Shown: positions 1 to 5,551 of the stretch, piece by piece
Position numbering within the stretch: the first letter of the stretch is position 1
Layout of the letters: every line of letters begins with the position of its first letter
From: Phycisphaerales bacterium
Lineage (GTDB): Bacteria > Planctomycetota > Phycisphaerae > Phycisphaerales > SM1A02
NCBI GenBank assembly: GCA_003520025.1
Contig: DOVP01000229.1
Coordinates: 1-5,551, forward strand
Direction: 5' to 3'
DNA: 5,551 nucleotides
The notes under the pieces: generated by a model
Database searches by the model: none
What the model was told of the DNA's origin: nothing
The model's input: the letters and a program-made list of their open reading frames with translations, nothing else
Program-made: the position numbers and the translations under genes

Positions 1-465
1 ATCGGCCGCGGCACCACGCCGGATCGGATTCCAGAGGGCTTGGCCGTTGCGCCGCTGCTCAGGCGAGTGTTGGCCTTTGGAATCGACCTCGCTCCCGGTG
101 TCTTGGTGGGCGTGCTGGTCATGGACGTCACGGCCATAGACGTCGTCTCGGCGGCGGTCACTGGCCCGATTCCCTCGACGGCGATTCTGCTGCTGGTGCT
201 GGCTGCTGTCACGGCGGTGTGGGGCATCCTGTGGGAGGCCCTCGGGCGGCGGGCCACCCCCGGCAAGCGGGCGATGCGGCTCATCACGGCCTCTACTCGC
301 GGCGGGGCCATTGGACTGTGGCAGATATTGGTCCGGAACCTGCTCCGGGGTGCGATTGTTCTGGCCCCACCGATCGCCATCATCGTCGTACTCACGCCGA
401 CAGGGCAGAGTCTGGGCGATGTGGTGGCTGGGACGATCGTGCTGATCCACGACAGGTCGGAATAA
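1..465 (+). CDS. RDD family membrane protein (5' end outside window)
   Basis: The frame is open from base 1 to the TAA at 463-465, so the protein very likely begins upstream. A TTG at 40 is a possible internal start but has no properly spaced ribosome binding site. Read from base 1, the family's opening motif appears as RRVLAFGID (residues 21-29), with the Arg and Asp that help name the RDD family. A TPGKRAMRL segment follows in the middle and LGDVVAGT near the C-terminus; both are typical RDD landmarks. Three hydrophobic stretches fit membrane helices: residues about 23-42, a segment around ILLLVLAAVTAVWGIL, and one around AIVLAPPIAIIVVL. RDD proteins are inner-membrane proteins of mostly unknown function; some have been linked to ion transport. 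The regulator gene follows 81 bases after the stop, so the two may share a transcript. The family call is firm; the function is not. Confidence 0.85.
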   Translation: MGRGTTPDRIPEGLAVAPLLRRVLAFGIDLAPGVLVGVLVMDVTAIDVVSAAVTGPIPSTAILLLVLAAVTAVWGILWEALGRRATPGKRAMRLITASTRGGAIGLWQILVRNLLRGAIVLAPPIAIIVVLTPTGQSLGDVVAGTIVLIHDRSE

Positions 466-535
466 TCACAATCCTCAATGCCGTCGTGGCCGACGTCCGA
501 TATGAAGGGTGAGCGGCGGAAGGAATCGCCGGCTC

Positions 536-540
536 GGGAG
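536..540 (+). promoter_or_regulatory. Ribosome binding site deciding the regulator start
   Basis: GGGAG lies six bases upstream of ATG 547. The earlier in-frame ATGs at 478 and 502 have no comparable purine-rich stretch at the right spacing, so this site supports the shorter 464-residue protein. Confidence 0.5.
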
Positions 541-546
541 CATTGC

Positions 547-1941
547 ATGGCTGAGGAACCGGCACGCCGGGGCAAGGATGTCCCGTCAGCGGCTTGGGCA
601 AACACAGAGCAGTTGCCGCGAACGAAGCGGGTGCTGCACTTCGGTGGTTCGCCCACTGAGGCGTCATCCGCAGACGCGGTTTGGGTCACTGATCCTGCGC
701 TGGCCAGAGATCACCTCGCTCGCGGCGGATTTGCTGTTGCGATGGTGCACCCGGCAGCGGCGGACGATCTCGCTGAAATTGCTCGTTCATTGCAAGAAGC
801 CGATCCGTTGGTCGTGGTGTTGCTCCGCAGTTCCGCTCCGACCGCGGAGCCTGTTGTCGCGGTGGGGGACATGGATCCAGTTCAGGCGATTGCCTGGGGG
901 CGTGCTCGGCATACCGCGAGAGTGGAATCCCGAGTCCGCCAACTCGGTGGCGCACCCGCTGGTGACTATGCCTGCCGCGGGCAGGATGAGTTGGTGGGCG
1001 GCAGTGAAGCGATGGCAGGATTCCGCAGCCGCTTGCTGCAAGTCGCTGAGCATGATGTCCCGACGCTGATTCATGGTGCCTGCGGTACGCCGCTTGAACC
1101 CGCGGCTCGGTGGTTGCATGTCACCAGCGGTCGCCGCGAGGGCAACTTTGTGCCTATCGACTGCCGGGAGGGCGCCGAGTCACAACTGCTGCTGCGGATT
1201 TTTGGTCATGTGCGGCACGCCTTCCCAGGCGCTGATCAAGCTGGTGTGGCTGCCGTGGCCCTCGCTCAGGGCGGCACATTGCTGCTTGATGGGCTGGAAC
1301 ATGCATCGGAGCGTGTGCAACGACGGCTCGTTGAGTTGCTCGCTCGCGGCACATGGCAGCCCGTTGGATCCGATCTGCCACGAACCAGTTCGGCCCGCCT
1401 CGTCGCCGTCCTGCGGCAGCCCCCCATTCAGGCCGTAATGGCTGGCCTGCTGCGGCGAGAGCTCATGGATCAACTCTCCAGCCATGTCATTCGCATGCCC
1501 ACACTTGCCGATCGGCGAGAGGACATCCCGGATCTGGTTCAGCATCATCTCACGCAGTCATCGATGCGACTCGGTCGGCCGCGACCGGCCGTGGATGACG
1601 AGGTTGCAGCGCTCCTGACGCTGGGTCAGTGGATGGGACACGACCGCGAACTTGAACTGGTATGTGAGCGACTTGTACTCAATGCGGTCGGAGGCCAAAC
1701 GGACATCGAGCAGATCATCGGGTGGATCTCGCTTTCATCCCAGTCGCGTACCTCTGAAGGTTTGGTCTGCGGCGGAGACCACACACTGGAGGAACTCGAA
1801 CGCCGCGCGATCCTTGCCACCCTGAGGCACAACAACGGCCATCGCCGTCGCAGCGCCGCGGCGCTTGGCATTGGTGTGCGGACGCTTGGGCTCAAGTTGC
1901 GGCGATGGAAGGATGCGGCGATTGTGCCCGAAACCCTCTGA
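547..1941 (+). CDS. NtrC/Fis-type transcriptional regulator with degenerate AAA+ (sigma54-activator) domain
   Basis: I chose ATG 547 (464 aa) because GGGAG lies six bases upstream. In-frame ATGs at 478 and 502 would add 23 or 15 residues but lack a clear ribosome binding site. Residues about 27-102 look like a weak receiver-type domain without the usual phospho-acceptor aspartate. Residues about 150-370 follow the sigma54-activator AAA+ domain along its whole length, but key residues are changed. Walker A is GACGTPLE (177-184) where GESGTGKE is expected. The GAFTGA loop is HAFPGA (224-229). Walker B reads LLLDG, with Gly249 replacing Glu. Sensor I Thr-Asn is Leu-Arg (289-290). The second arginine finger is Gln309, while the first (Arg303) and the sensor II Arg367 remain. 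Residues about 413-454 form a standard Fis-type helix-turn-helix (RRRSAAALGIGVRTLGLKL). It probably binds DNA but is unlikely to hydrolyse ATP or remodel sigma54 polymerase. Confidence 0.85.
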   Translation: MAEEPARRGKDVPSAAWANTEQLPRTKRVLHFGGSPTEASSADAVWVTDPALARDHLARGGFAVAMVHPAAADDLAEIARSLQEADPLVVVLLRSSAPTAEPVVAVGDMDPVQAIAWGRARHTARVESRVRQLGGAPAGDYACRGQDELVGGSEAMAGFRSRLLQVAEHDVPTLIHGACGTPLEPAARWLHVTSGRREGNFVPIDCREGAESQLLLRIFGHVRHAFPGADQAGVAAVALAQGGTLLLDGLEHASERVQRRLVELLARGTWQPVGSDLPRTSSARLVAVLRQPPIQAVMAGLLRRELMDQLSSHVIRMPTLADRREDIPDLVQHHLTQSSMRLGRPRPAVDDEVAALLTLGQWMGHDRELELVCERLVLNAVGGQTDIEQIIGWISLSSQSRTSEGLVCGGDHTLEELERRAILATLRHNNGHRRRSAAALGIGVRTLGLKLRRWKDAAIVPETL

Positions 1942-2047
1942 TGCGGTGAGTACTGTGGGTTTTGTCGTGCCAACGGAGGCCGTCGCAGATTGAGTCGGGA
2001 ACAGCCCGGGGATACACGGCGAAGGGTTGATGTGTGATCTTGGTCTT

Positions 2048-2064
2048 GGGCCGATACTCGGCCC
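2048..2064. terminator. Perfect hairpin between convergent genes, possible bidirectional terminator
   Basis: GGGCCGA and TCGGCCC form a perfect 7-bp GC-rich stem around a three-base TAC loop. A further GGT/ACC pairing is possible beyond a small internal loop. The stem begins a few bases past the stop of the minus-strand aminotransferase homologue (TAA, complement of 2067-2069) and 106 bases past the stop of the plus-strand regulator. No clear T-run follows on either strand, so it is not a textbook intrinsic terminator. It could still block transcription or protect 3' ends from both sides. The rest of the 1942-2066 gap shows nothing I recognise. Confidence 0.45.
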
Positions 2065-2066
2065 CT

Positions 2067-3164
2067 TTACCCCCGGCGGAAGGTCGCTCGTTGGACCATG
2101 AGCTGCAAGGTTTGGCAGATCAGATCGATGTCTCGGTGGGTGAGGTCCGCGTGGATGGGTAGGGCGATCGTCCGGGATGCGATCGAGGCGGCGATGGGGC
2201 AGTCGATTTCAGACGAGGCGTTCCACAATGTTGGCAGGTGGGCGAGCCCGATCTCGGCTTGAATATCGTGCCGCTGCATGCCGCGAATGATTTCGTCTCG
2301 ATCCTCGGCGCCGAATGTTTCGTCAAGGCGGATGACATAGCGTGACCAGGACGACTTGACCTCGGGGGTCATGGCAGGAAGCAGCAGTTCTGGCATGCTG
2401 GAGAGGCAGACGGTGTACCGTTCGGCCACTGCGGTGCAGGCATCGATGATTTTGGCGAGCCGGTTCAGTTGTGCCAGTGCAAGTGCCGCGGCGAACTCGG
2501 GCATGGGATCTGCGCGGTGGGGATTGCCGCTTGTGATGAACGCATCTCCGCGGCAAGCTTCAGCGAGATGCGCGTCGTTGGTGACGATGGCAGCGCCCTC
2601 GCCGCCCGAGATGAGGCTTCGCTCCGAGAGATCCACGATGGCAGCGCGTCCGATCGATCCGGCCGGGGCGGCAGCGCACCGGCTTCCCAGCCTCGTGGAG
2701 ACCAGTTCGATCAATGGAATCTCGAGCCGCCCGCAGGCCGTTGCGATATCAGGCAGGCCGGTTCCCCATCCATCGCTGTGCCCGGCAAGAATGGCTCCGG
2801 TGGCCGAGGTTGCGACAGCTTCGATGGTGCTGGCGGTCGGGATGAGGGTGCCCGGATCGCATTCGGCGAAGCGTGGTGTGGCGCCAATCCGCTTTGTGGC
2901 CCGCAGGCAAGCCGCGTCTCCGAGCGATGGCAGTACGATCTCGTGTCCCGATCCGAGCCCCATCGCGGCAAGCAGTGTTGAGAGGGCCTGTTCCGAGGAC
3001 GCGACCGCGACGGCGTATCCGCATCCGGTGCTCGCGGCGATGGCGTCCTCCAACTCGGCTCGGCAGTCTGAGCCAGTAGGCGGCGTCGATCGGAGCGTTC
3101 CGGTGATGGCCTGTATGTCCGAGGGCGCGACCGCAGGGTTGCTCAGGGGGATATCGGATGGCAC
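2067..3164 (-). CDS. DegT/DnrJ/EryC1/StrS aminotransferase-fold protein lacking PLP-binding residues
   Basis: This 365-residue protein has the normal length and order of the DegT family (sugar aminotransferases and dehydratases that use PLP). It opens with IPLSNPAVAPSDIQAI, then AVAVASSEQAL (51-61) where the family has a NSGTAAL-like motif, HEIVLPS (74-80), GATPRFAECDP (94-104), GGEGAAIVTND (187-197), ALAQLNRL (229-236), and a C-terminal SRYVIRL...IALPIH...LT. The active site is altered. The lysine that forms the Schiff base with PLP should precede the GGEG motif, but the sequence there is LSERSLIS (179-186), with no lysine. The whole protein has only three lysines (91, 238, 270), none nearby. 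The usual IEDAAQ motif is IELVST (152-157), so the aspartate that contacts the PLP nitrogen is also gone. The start is GTG 3164, with GGAG seven bases upstream. The gene begins 33 bases after the HEAT-like gene on the same strand, suggesting an operon. Fold confidence is high; aminotransferase activity is doubtful. Confidence 0.85.
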   Translation of the reverse strand: MPSDIPLSNPAVAPSDIQAITGTLRSTPPTGSDCRAELEDAIAASTGCGYAVAVASSEQALSTLLAAMGLGSGHEIVLPSLGDAACLRATKRIGATPRFAECDPGTLIPTASTIEAVATSATGAILAGHSDGWGTGLPDIATACGRLEIPLIELVSTRLGSRCAAAPAGSIGRAAIVDLSERSLISGGEGAAIVTNDAHLAEACRGDAFITSGNPHRADPMPEFAAALALAQLNRLAKIIDACTAVAERYTVCLSSMPELLLPAMTPEVKSSWSRYVIRLDETFGAEDRDEIIRGMQRHDIQAEIGLAHLPTLWNASSEIDCPIAASIASRTIALPIHADLTHRDIDLICQTLQLMVQRATFRRG

Positions 3165-3171
3165 GCGGGGT

Positions 3172-3175
3172 CTCC
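3172..3175 (-). promoter_or_regulatory. Ribosome binding site for the aminotransferase homologue
   Basis: On the minus strand, ACGGAGA places GGAG seven bases before the GTG start at 3164. It lies in the 33-base gap after the HEAT-like gene, and supports the GTG start and independent translation within a shared transcript. Confidence 0.55.
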
Positions 3176-3197
3176 GTGGGTGCTCATGTATGCGTGT

Positions 3198-4682
3198 TCA
3201 ATCGGCGGGCCTGAGCAGCGCGGCAACCATATCGTCTACAACGCCCGTATGACGGACGGCGAGCCAGGCTGCCTGTGTGCGGATGGCGTGGGACGCAGCG
3301 GTACTTGCTGCGATCAGTTTGAGACTCGCCACATCGGCCGTCTCGATGGTGTCACTGTCTCGGGCGAGCACGAGCAACGTCAGAACATCAGCGGGGCCGA
3401 CCCCGATGCGTTGAATCGAGTTCACAACATCAAGCAGATCGGGAGCTGGTTGTTGCAGCAAGGCGAGCAGCAGAAGTTGTTGTTCAGGACCGTCGTCCTC
3501 GGCGGCGCGGAGTCGCATGCGGAACCGGTCTGGCGCACGCTCAAGGAGCGATGATGCAGCCTCGACGCCGTTGGCCGATGCAGTGCTCTGGAGTCCGGCG
3601 AGGACCGCCTGATCGAGAATTTGCTCAAGCAGTGGAACGGCCATGGTGTCGGGCCAGTCTGTGGCGGACTCAAGTATCCAAGAAGTGGAGCGACGATGGC
3701 CGGTGGCAATCAGGGTTTCAAGATGGGGGAGCGCTTCGGCCGGATTGTCCTTGAGATGCAGAGAGGCGCGTCCGATGGGGCCGAGCAATTCATCGTCGCC
3801 GAAGGCTGCGAGCGTCTGCGGCGGCGCGGGCGTTCGGGTCATCAGGAGCAGCAGGGCGAGATCGAGTTGATGACGCCGTCGGTTGGTCCGCTCAAATTCG
3901 TTGGCGAACAGCGAACTCGCACCCGCCGTTTCCTGCTCAAGCAGCAGGAGCATCGCGTATCGCCGTACGCCAACTGGCAGATCCGTCTCGATGCAGGATG
4001 CGGCGAAGGCCAGCCCCCGCTCGCTGGGAAGAATGCGAAGTTGATCAATGGCTTCGAAGCACGCGTTCTGCACAAGCGGATCATCCGACTGGCGGCTGGC
4101 GCGGTCTGCAAGCGCGTTCAGCGATGCATCGAATCCGAGATGCGAGCGAAGCGCAGCCTTTCTTGCCAGCACGATCGGATCATCGGCTGCGTCGATGGCG
4201 GCCACGGTGGCGGGATCTATGGTTTCTCCCTGTTCGATCAATGCAGTCAACAATCGCAGACGAGTGTCCGCCGCAAGGTCTGTATCGGCGAGGAGGTGCT
4301 TGATGTCCCCCGGGCTGAGCCGGGACGCAGCGAGGCCCAGTGTGATGGTTGCTTGCCTGGCCACAGGATCGGCTGCCACAATGCGAGCCGGGTCGAGTCG
4401 CCCCTCGGCAGTGAGTTCGGCCAGCCCCATCAGCGCATGAATCTGAATGGAGGGGTCCTCGTTGGTACTGAGCGAGACCAGCAAGGGTTTCAGTCGTCGA
4501 TCTTGGAGCGCCCGCAATGCCGAGAGCCGCGAGAGATGCTCGTAGTTGGGCTGTGGGGAGATGGCTCGATCCAACTCGCGGTGGGCCGCGGCCTCCCACG
4601 GATCGCCCCATGTGGCGGCGGCCGGCATCGCGATCGCGAGGGCCAGCAGCGGGGCGGTGATCATGTGAGCCGGAACGAGCAT
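3198..4682 (-). CDS. Exported HEAT-like repeat protein
   Basis: No named family is recognised. I chose ATG 4682 (494 aa). The frame extends to an ATG at 4796, but that start would overlap the upstream gene by 62 bases and bury the signal peptide. ATG 4664 (488 aa) is an equal rival; neither has a strong ribosome binding site. With the 4682 start, residues 7-22 are hydrophobic and end in AMPAAA before Thr24, a good signal peptidase site, so the protein is probably exported. The mature part is rich in Leu, Ala, Asp and Arg and looks almost wholly helical. An Asp-Pro-x-(Val/Ile/Ala) turn followed by an Ala/Leu-rich helix recurs near residues 76, 105, 168 and 201, with a related unit near 235. 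This is HEAT or Armadillo-like spacing, typical of protein-binding solenoids. Later helices (residues 270-490) are more diverged. No catalytic motif is seen. It sits between the small secreted protein gene (52 bases upstream) and the aminotransferase homologue. Confidence 0.75.
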   Translation of the reverse strand: MLVPAHMITAPLLALAIAMPAAATWGDPWEAAAHRELDRAISPQPNYEHLSRLSALRALQDRRLKPLLVSLSTNEDPSIQIHALMGLAELTAEGRLDPARIVAADPVARQATITLGLAASRLSPGDIKHLLADTDLAADTRLRLLTALIEQGETIDPATVAAIDAADDPIVLARKAALRSHLGFDASLNALADRASRQSDDPLVQNACFEAIDQLRILPSERGLAFAASCIETDLPVGVRRYAMLLLLEQETAGASSLFANEFERTNRRRHQLDLALLLLMTRTPAPPQTLAAFGDDELLGPIGRASLHLKDNPAEALPHLETLIATGHRRSTSWILESATDWPDTMAVPLLEQILDQAVLAGLQSTASANGVEAASSLLERAPDRFRMRLRAAEDDGPEQQLLLLALLQQPAPDLLDVVNSIQRIGVGPADVLTLLVLARDSDTIETADVASLKLIAASTAASHAIRTQAAWLAVRHTGVVDDMVAALLRPAD

Positions 4683-4734
4683 TCCCGCAAGTCTAGCAGG
4701 CCAGCAGGGCGAGGTTGCCACAGTTTTGTGGGGT

Positions 4735-5352
4735 CTATCTGAGTACCCAGTGCTCTTCGCCGGCATAGCCGGGGTGTATTGAGATCGGGGTATCACCCCG
4801 GGCGGTGGCCTCGCCTGGAATCAGGTAGTGCAGGTAGAGGTTCTTTCGCAGCGTGACGGGCTCGCCGGTGACTGGATGTTCCACCACGGCTGTCTCCGGA
4901 CTGATGCCTTCGACGAAGATCCGTAGTTCGTTGACATCCATTCGGGCGGCGGGCCAGACAGCCATGCCTCGCCTGGCGTGCCCCGGCCCTTGCCGCAGCG
5001 TACCGATGATGGCGACTTTCGACTCAAGCAGGGGGTCGCCGATCTGCTCCATGATCGCGTTGTGAACACGTCGCGAGACGTCCTCGCCGTCTTTGAGCAC
5101 CTCACCGCGATCGGTGAAGAGTGTTATGGACGGAGCCCATGTGCGGTCCTGTCCCGTGGTGTTGACGACATCGTAAATCAGGTACCAGTAGTGTGTGCCA
5201 TCGGGTGAATTGAACATTCGGACATCGCCGGGCGTGAAATCGATTTCGGGTCGCGACGACACTCGGGCGGGGCGTGGATATGCGCTGGCCAATTCGACGG
5301 CAAATGCCGAGGCAAGACTTGCGAGCAGTCCGAGCAGAATTGGTGTTCGCAT
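4735..5352 (-). CDS. Small secreted protein of unknown function
   Basis: I chose ATG 5352 (205 aa) because AGGAG lies nine bases upstream and it gives a clean signal peptide. A start at 5409 would add 19 residues ahead of that signal. Residues 1-24 have an early Arg, a Leu/Ala-rich core and ASA before Tyr25, so signal peptidase I cleavage there is likely. The mature part of about 181 residues has no cysteine and no membrane segment. It alternates short polar and aromatic/aliphatic stretches (HYWYLIYDVVNTTGQDR, SITLFTDRGEV, NELRIFVEGISPET, LRKNLYLHYLIPGE), suggesting a beta-sandwich. The pattern recalls uncharacterised secreted proteins that I associate with planctomycetes, but I cannot name a family. 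No catalytic motif is visible. It is the first gene of the minus-strand group, 52 bases ahead of the HEAT-like gene, so a shared role outside the cytoplasm is plausible but unproven. Confidence 0.75.
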   Translation of the reverse strand: MRTPILLGLLASLASAFAVELASAYPRPARVSSRPEIDFTPGDVRMFNSPDGTHYWYLIYDVVNTTGQDRTWAPSITLFTDRGEVLKDGEDVSRRVHNAIMEQIGDPLLESKVAIIGTLRQGPGHARRGMAVWPAARMDVNELRIFVEGISPETAVVEHPVTGEPVTLRKNLYLHYLIPGEATARGDTPISIHPGYAGEEHWVLR

Positions 5353-5361
5353 CGAAAAAAA

Positions 5362-5366
5362 CTCCT
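5362..5366 (-). promoter_or_regulatory. Ribosome binding site of the small secreted protein, with T7 spacer
   Basis: AGGAG on the minus strand lies nine bases before ATG 5352 and decides that start over 5409. The spacer is mostly a run of seven T (A at 5355-5361 on the plus strand), an AT-rich island in GC-rich DNA that should keep the start region unstructured. Confidence 0.6.
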
Positions 5367-5386
5367 GTTGCCCCATCGGGCAGAGT

Positions 5387-5395
5387 AGTGTAGCA
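5387..5395 (-). promoter_or_regulatory. Possible extended -10 promoter for the minus-strand gene group
   Basis: The minus strand reads TGCTACACT, an extended -10 pattern (TGn followed by TACACT, four of six matches to TATAAT). It lies about 20 bases upstream of the AGGAG of the small secreted protein gene. No well-spaced -35 is present; TTGAAG (complement of 5404-5409) is only 11 bases away, too close for the usual arrangement. Its place in the short divergent gap makes a promoter expected here, but the exact site is tentative. Confidence 0.3.
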
Positions 5396-5426
5396 CCCAC
5401 CCACTTCAAAGGAAGGGCATCGATCC

Positions 5427-5551
5427 ATGGAGCCGATGACCGTTGTTTCGCCGGACCGCTATGAAGAGGCGCTGTGTTGCCTTGTGGGTCGTCGCCGCAC
5501 CACCCTCATGAAATCCATGATGGAGCAGCTCACTGCAGCCGGGCGGCTTCC
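5427..5551 (+). CDS. Start of an unidentified protein (3' end outside window)
   Basis: ATG 5427 follows a purine-rich GGAAGGG with a nine-base spacer, and the frame stays open for 41 codons to the right edge. A second in-frame ATG at 5436 is less well placed. The visible start (MEPMTVVSPDRYEEALCCLV, then an Arg-rich turn and a Met-rich helix) looks soluble and helical, with no signal peptide. The opening, a Pro-x-Arg-Tyr segment leading into an Ala-Leu helix, is loosely like the N-terminus of some GNAT acetyltransferases, but that is a guess from too little sequence. It is transcribed away from the secreted-protein gene across a gap of 74 bases. Confidence 0.55.
   Translation, partial: MEPMTVVSPDRYEEALCCLVGRRRTTLMKSMMEQLTAAGRL

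Noticed and set aside
482..495. A small inverted repeat, CGTCG and CGACG around TGGC, just after the RDD gene stop, considered as a terminator.
   Set aside because: The stem is only five pairs with no T-run, and such short repeats are common by chance in GC-rich DNA.
2356..3252. A 298-codon open frame on the plus strand, opposite the aminotransferase homologue.
   Set aside because: It is antisense to a gene with clear full-length family similarity, its translation is low-complexity Ala/Ser/Arg-rich with no recognisable motif, and long antisense frames are expected in GC-rich coding DNA.
3621..4742. A 373-codon open frame on the plus strand, opposite the HEAT-like gene.
   Set aside because: Its translation is Gly/Arg/Gln-rich with no domain or good ribosome binding site, whereas the minus-strand frame has a signal peptide and regular helical repeats.
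4683..4796. N-terminal extension of the HEAT-like protein to an ATG at 4796.
   Set aside because: It would overlap the upstream gene by 62 bases and place 38 non-hydrophobic residues before a well-formed signal peptide.
5368..5396. TTGCCC and TAGCAC with a 17-base spacer, considered as a plus-strand promoter for the gene at 5427.
   Set aside because: The -10 match is only three of six and the site overlaps the minus-strand leader; the evidence is too weak to list as a feature.

Overview
The window is high-GC, gene-dense bacterial DNA with five complete or near-complete protein genes and one gene cut by the right edge. It contains no RNA gene, insertion sequence, CRISPR array or long repeat that I can see. 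The mix of genes (a secreted helical-repeat protein, a small secreted protein of a type I associate with planctomycetes, and an NtrC-type regulator) suggests a planctomycete-like bacterium, perhaps Phycisphaerae. That is an impression from protein character, not a proven assignment.

Layout. On the plus strand, 1-465 is the end of an RDD-family membrane protein whose reading frame is open through the left edge. It is followed closely by 547-1941, an NtrC/Fis-type regulator with an intact C-terminal helix-turn-helix but a badly degraded AAA+ domain. On the minus strand, three genes lie in one orientation and are probably co-transcribed, in the order 5352-4735 (small secreted protein), 4682-3198 (exported HEAT-like repeat protein) and 3164-2067 (DegT/DnrJ/EryC1/StrS aminotransferase-fold protein). 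The plus and minus groups converge on a 125-base gap (1942-2066) holding a perfect GC-rich hairpin. At the right edge, a new plus-strand gene begins at 5427. It diverges from the minus-strand group across a short promoter-sized gap.

The most notable feature is that two neighbouring convergent genes both keep a clear enzyme fold while losing the residues that make the fold work. The regulator lacks the Walker A lysine, the Walker B glutamate, the GAFTGA loop, the sensor I asparagine and one arginine finger. The aminotransferase homologue lacks the PLP-binding lysine and the aspartate that contacts the PLP ring nitrogen. Both frames are otherwise full-length and uninterrupted, which argues for retained non-catalytic roles rather than decay. 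How the genes work together cannot be read from the sequence: the minus-strand group pairs two exported proteins with a cytoplasmic one, and the plus-strand group pairs a membrane protein with a DNA-binding protein.
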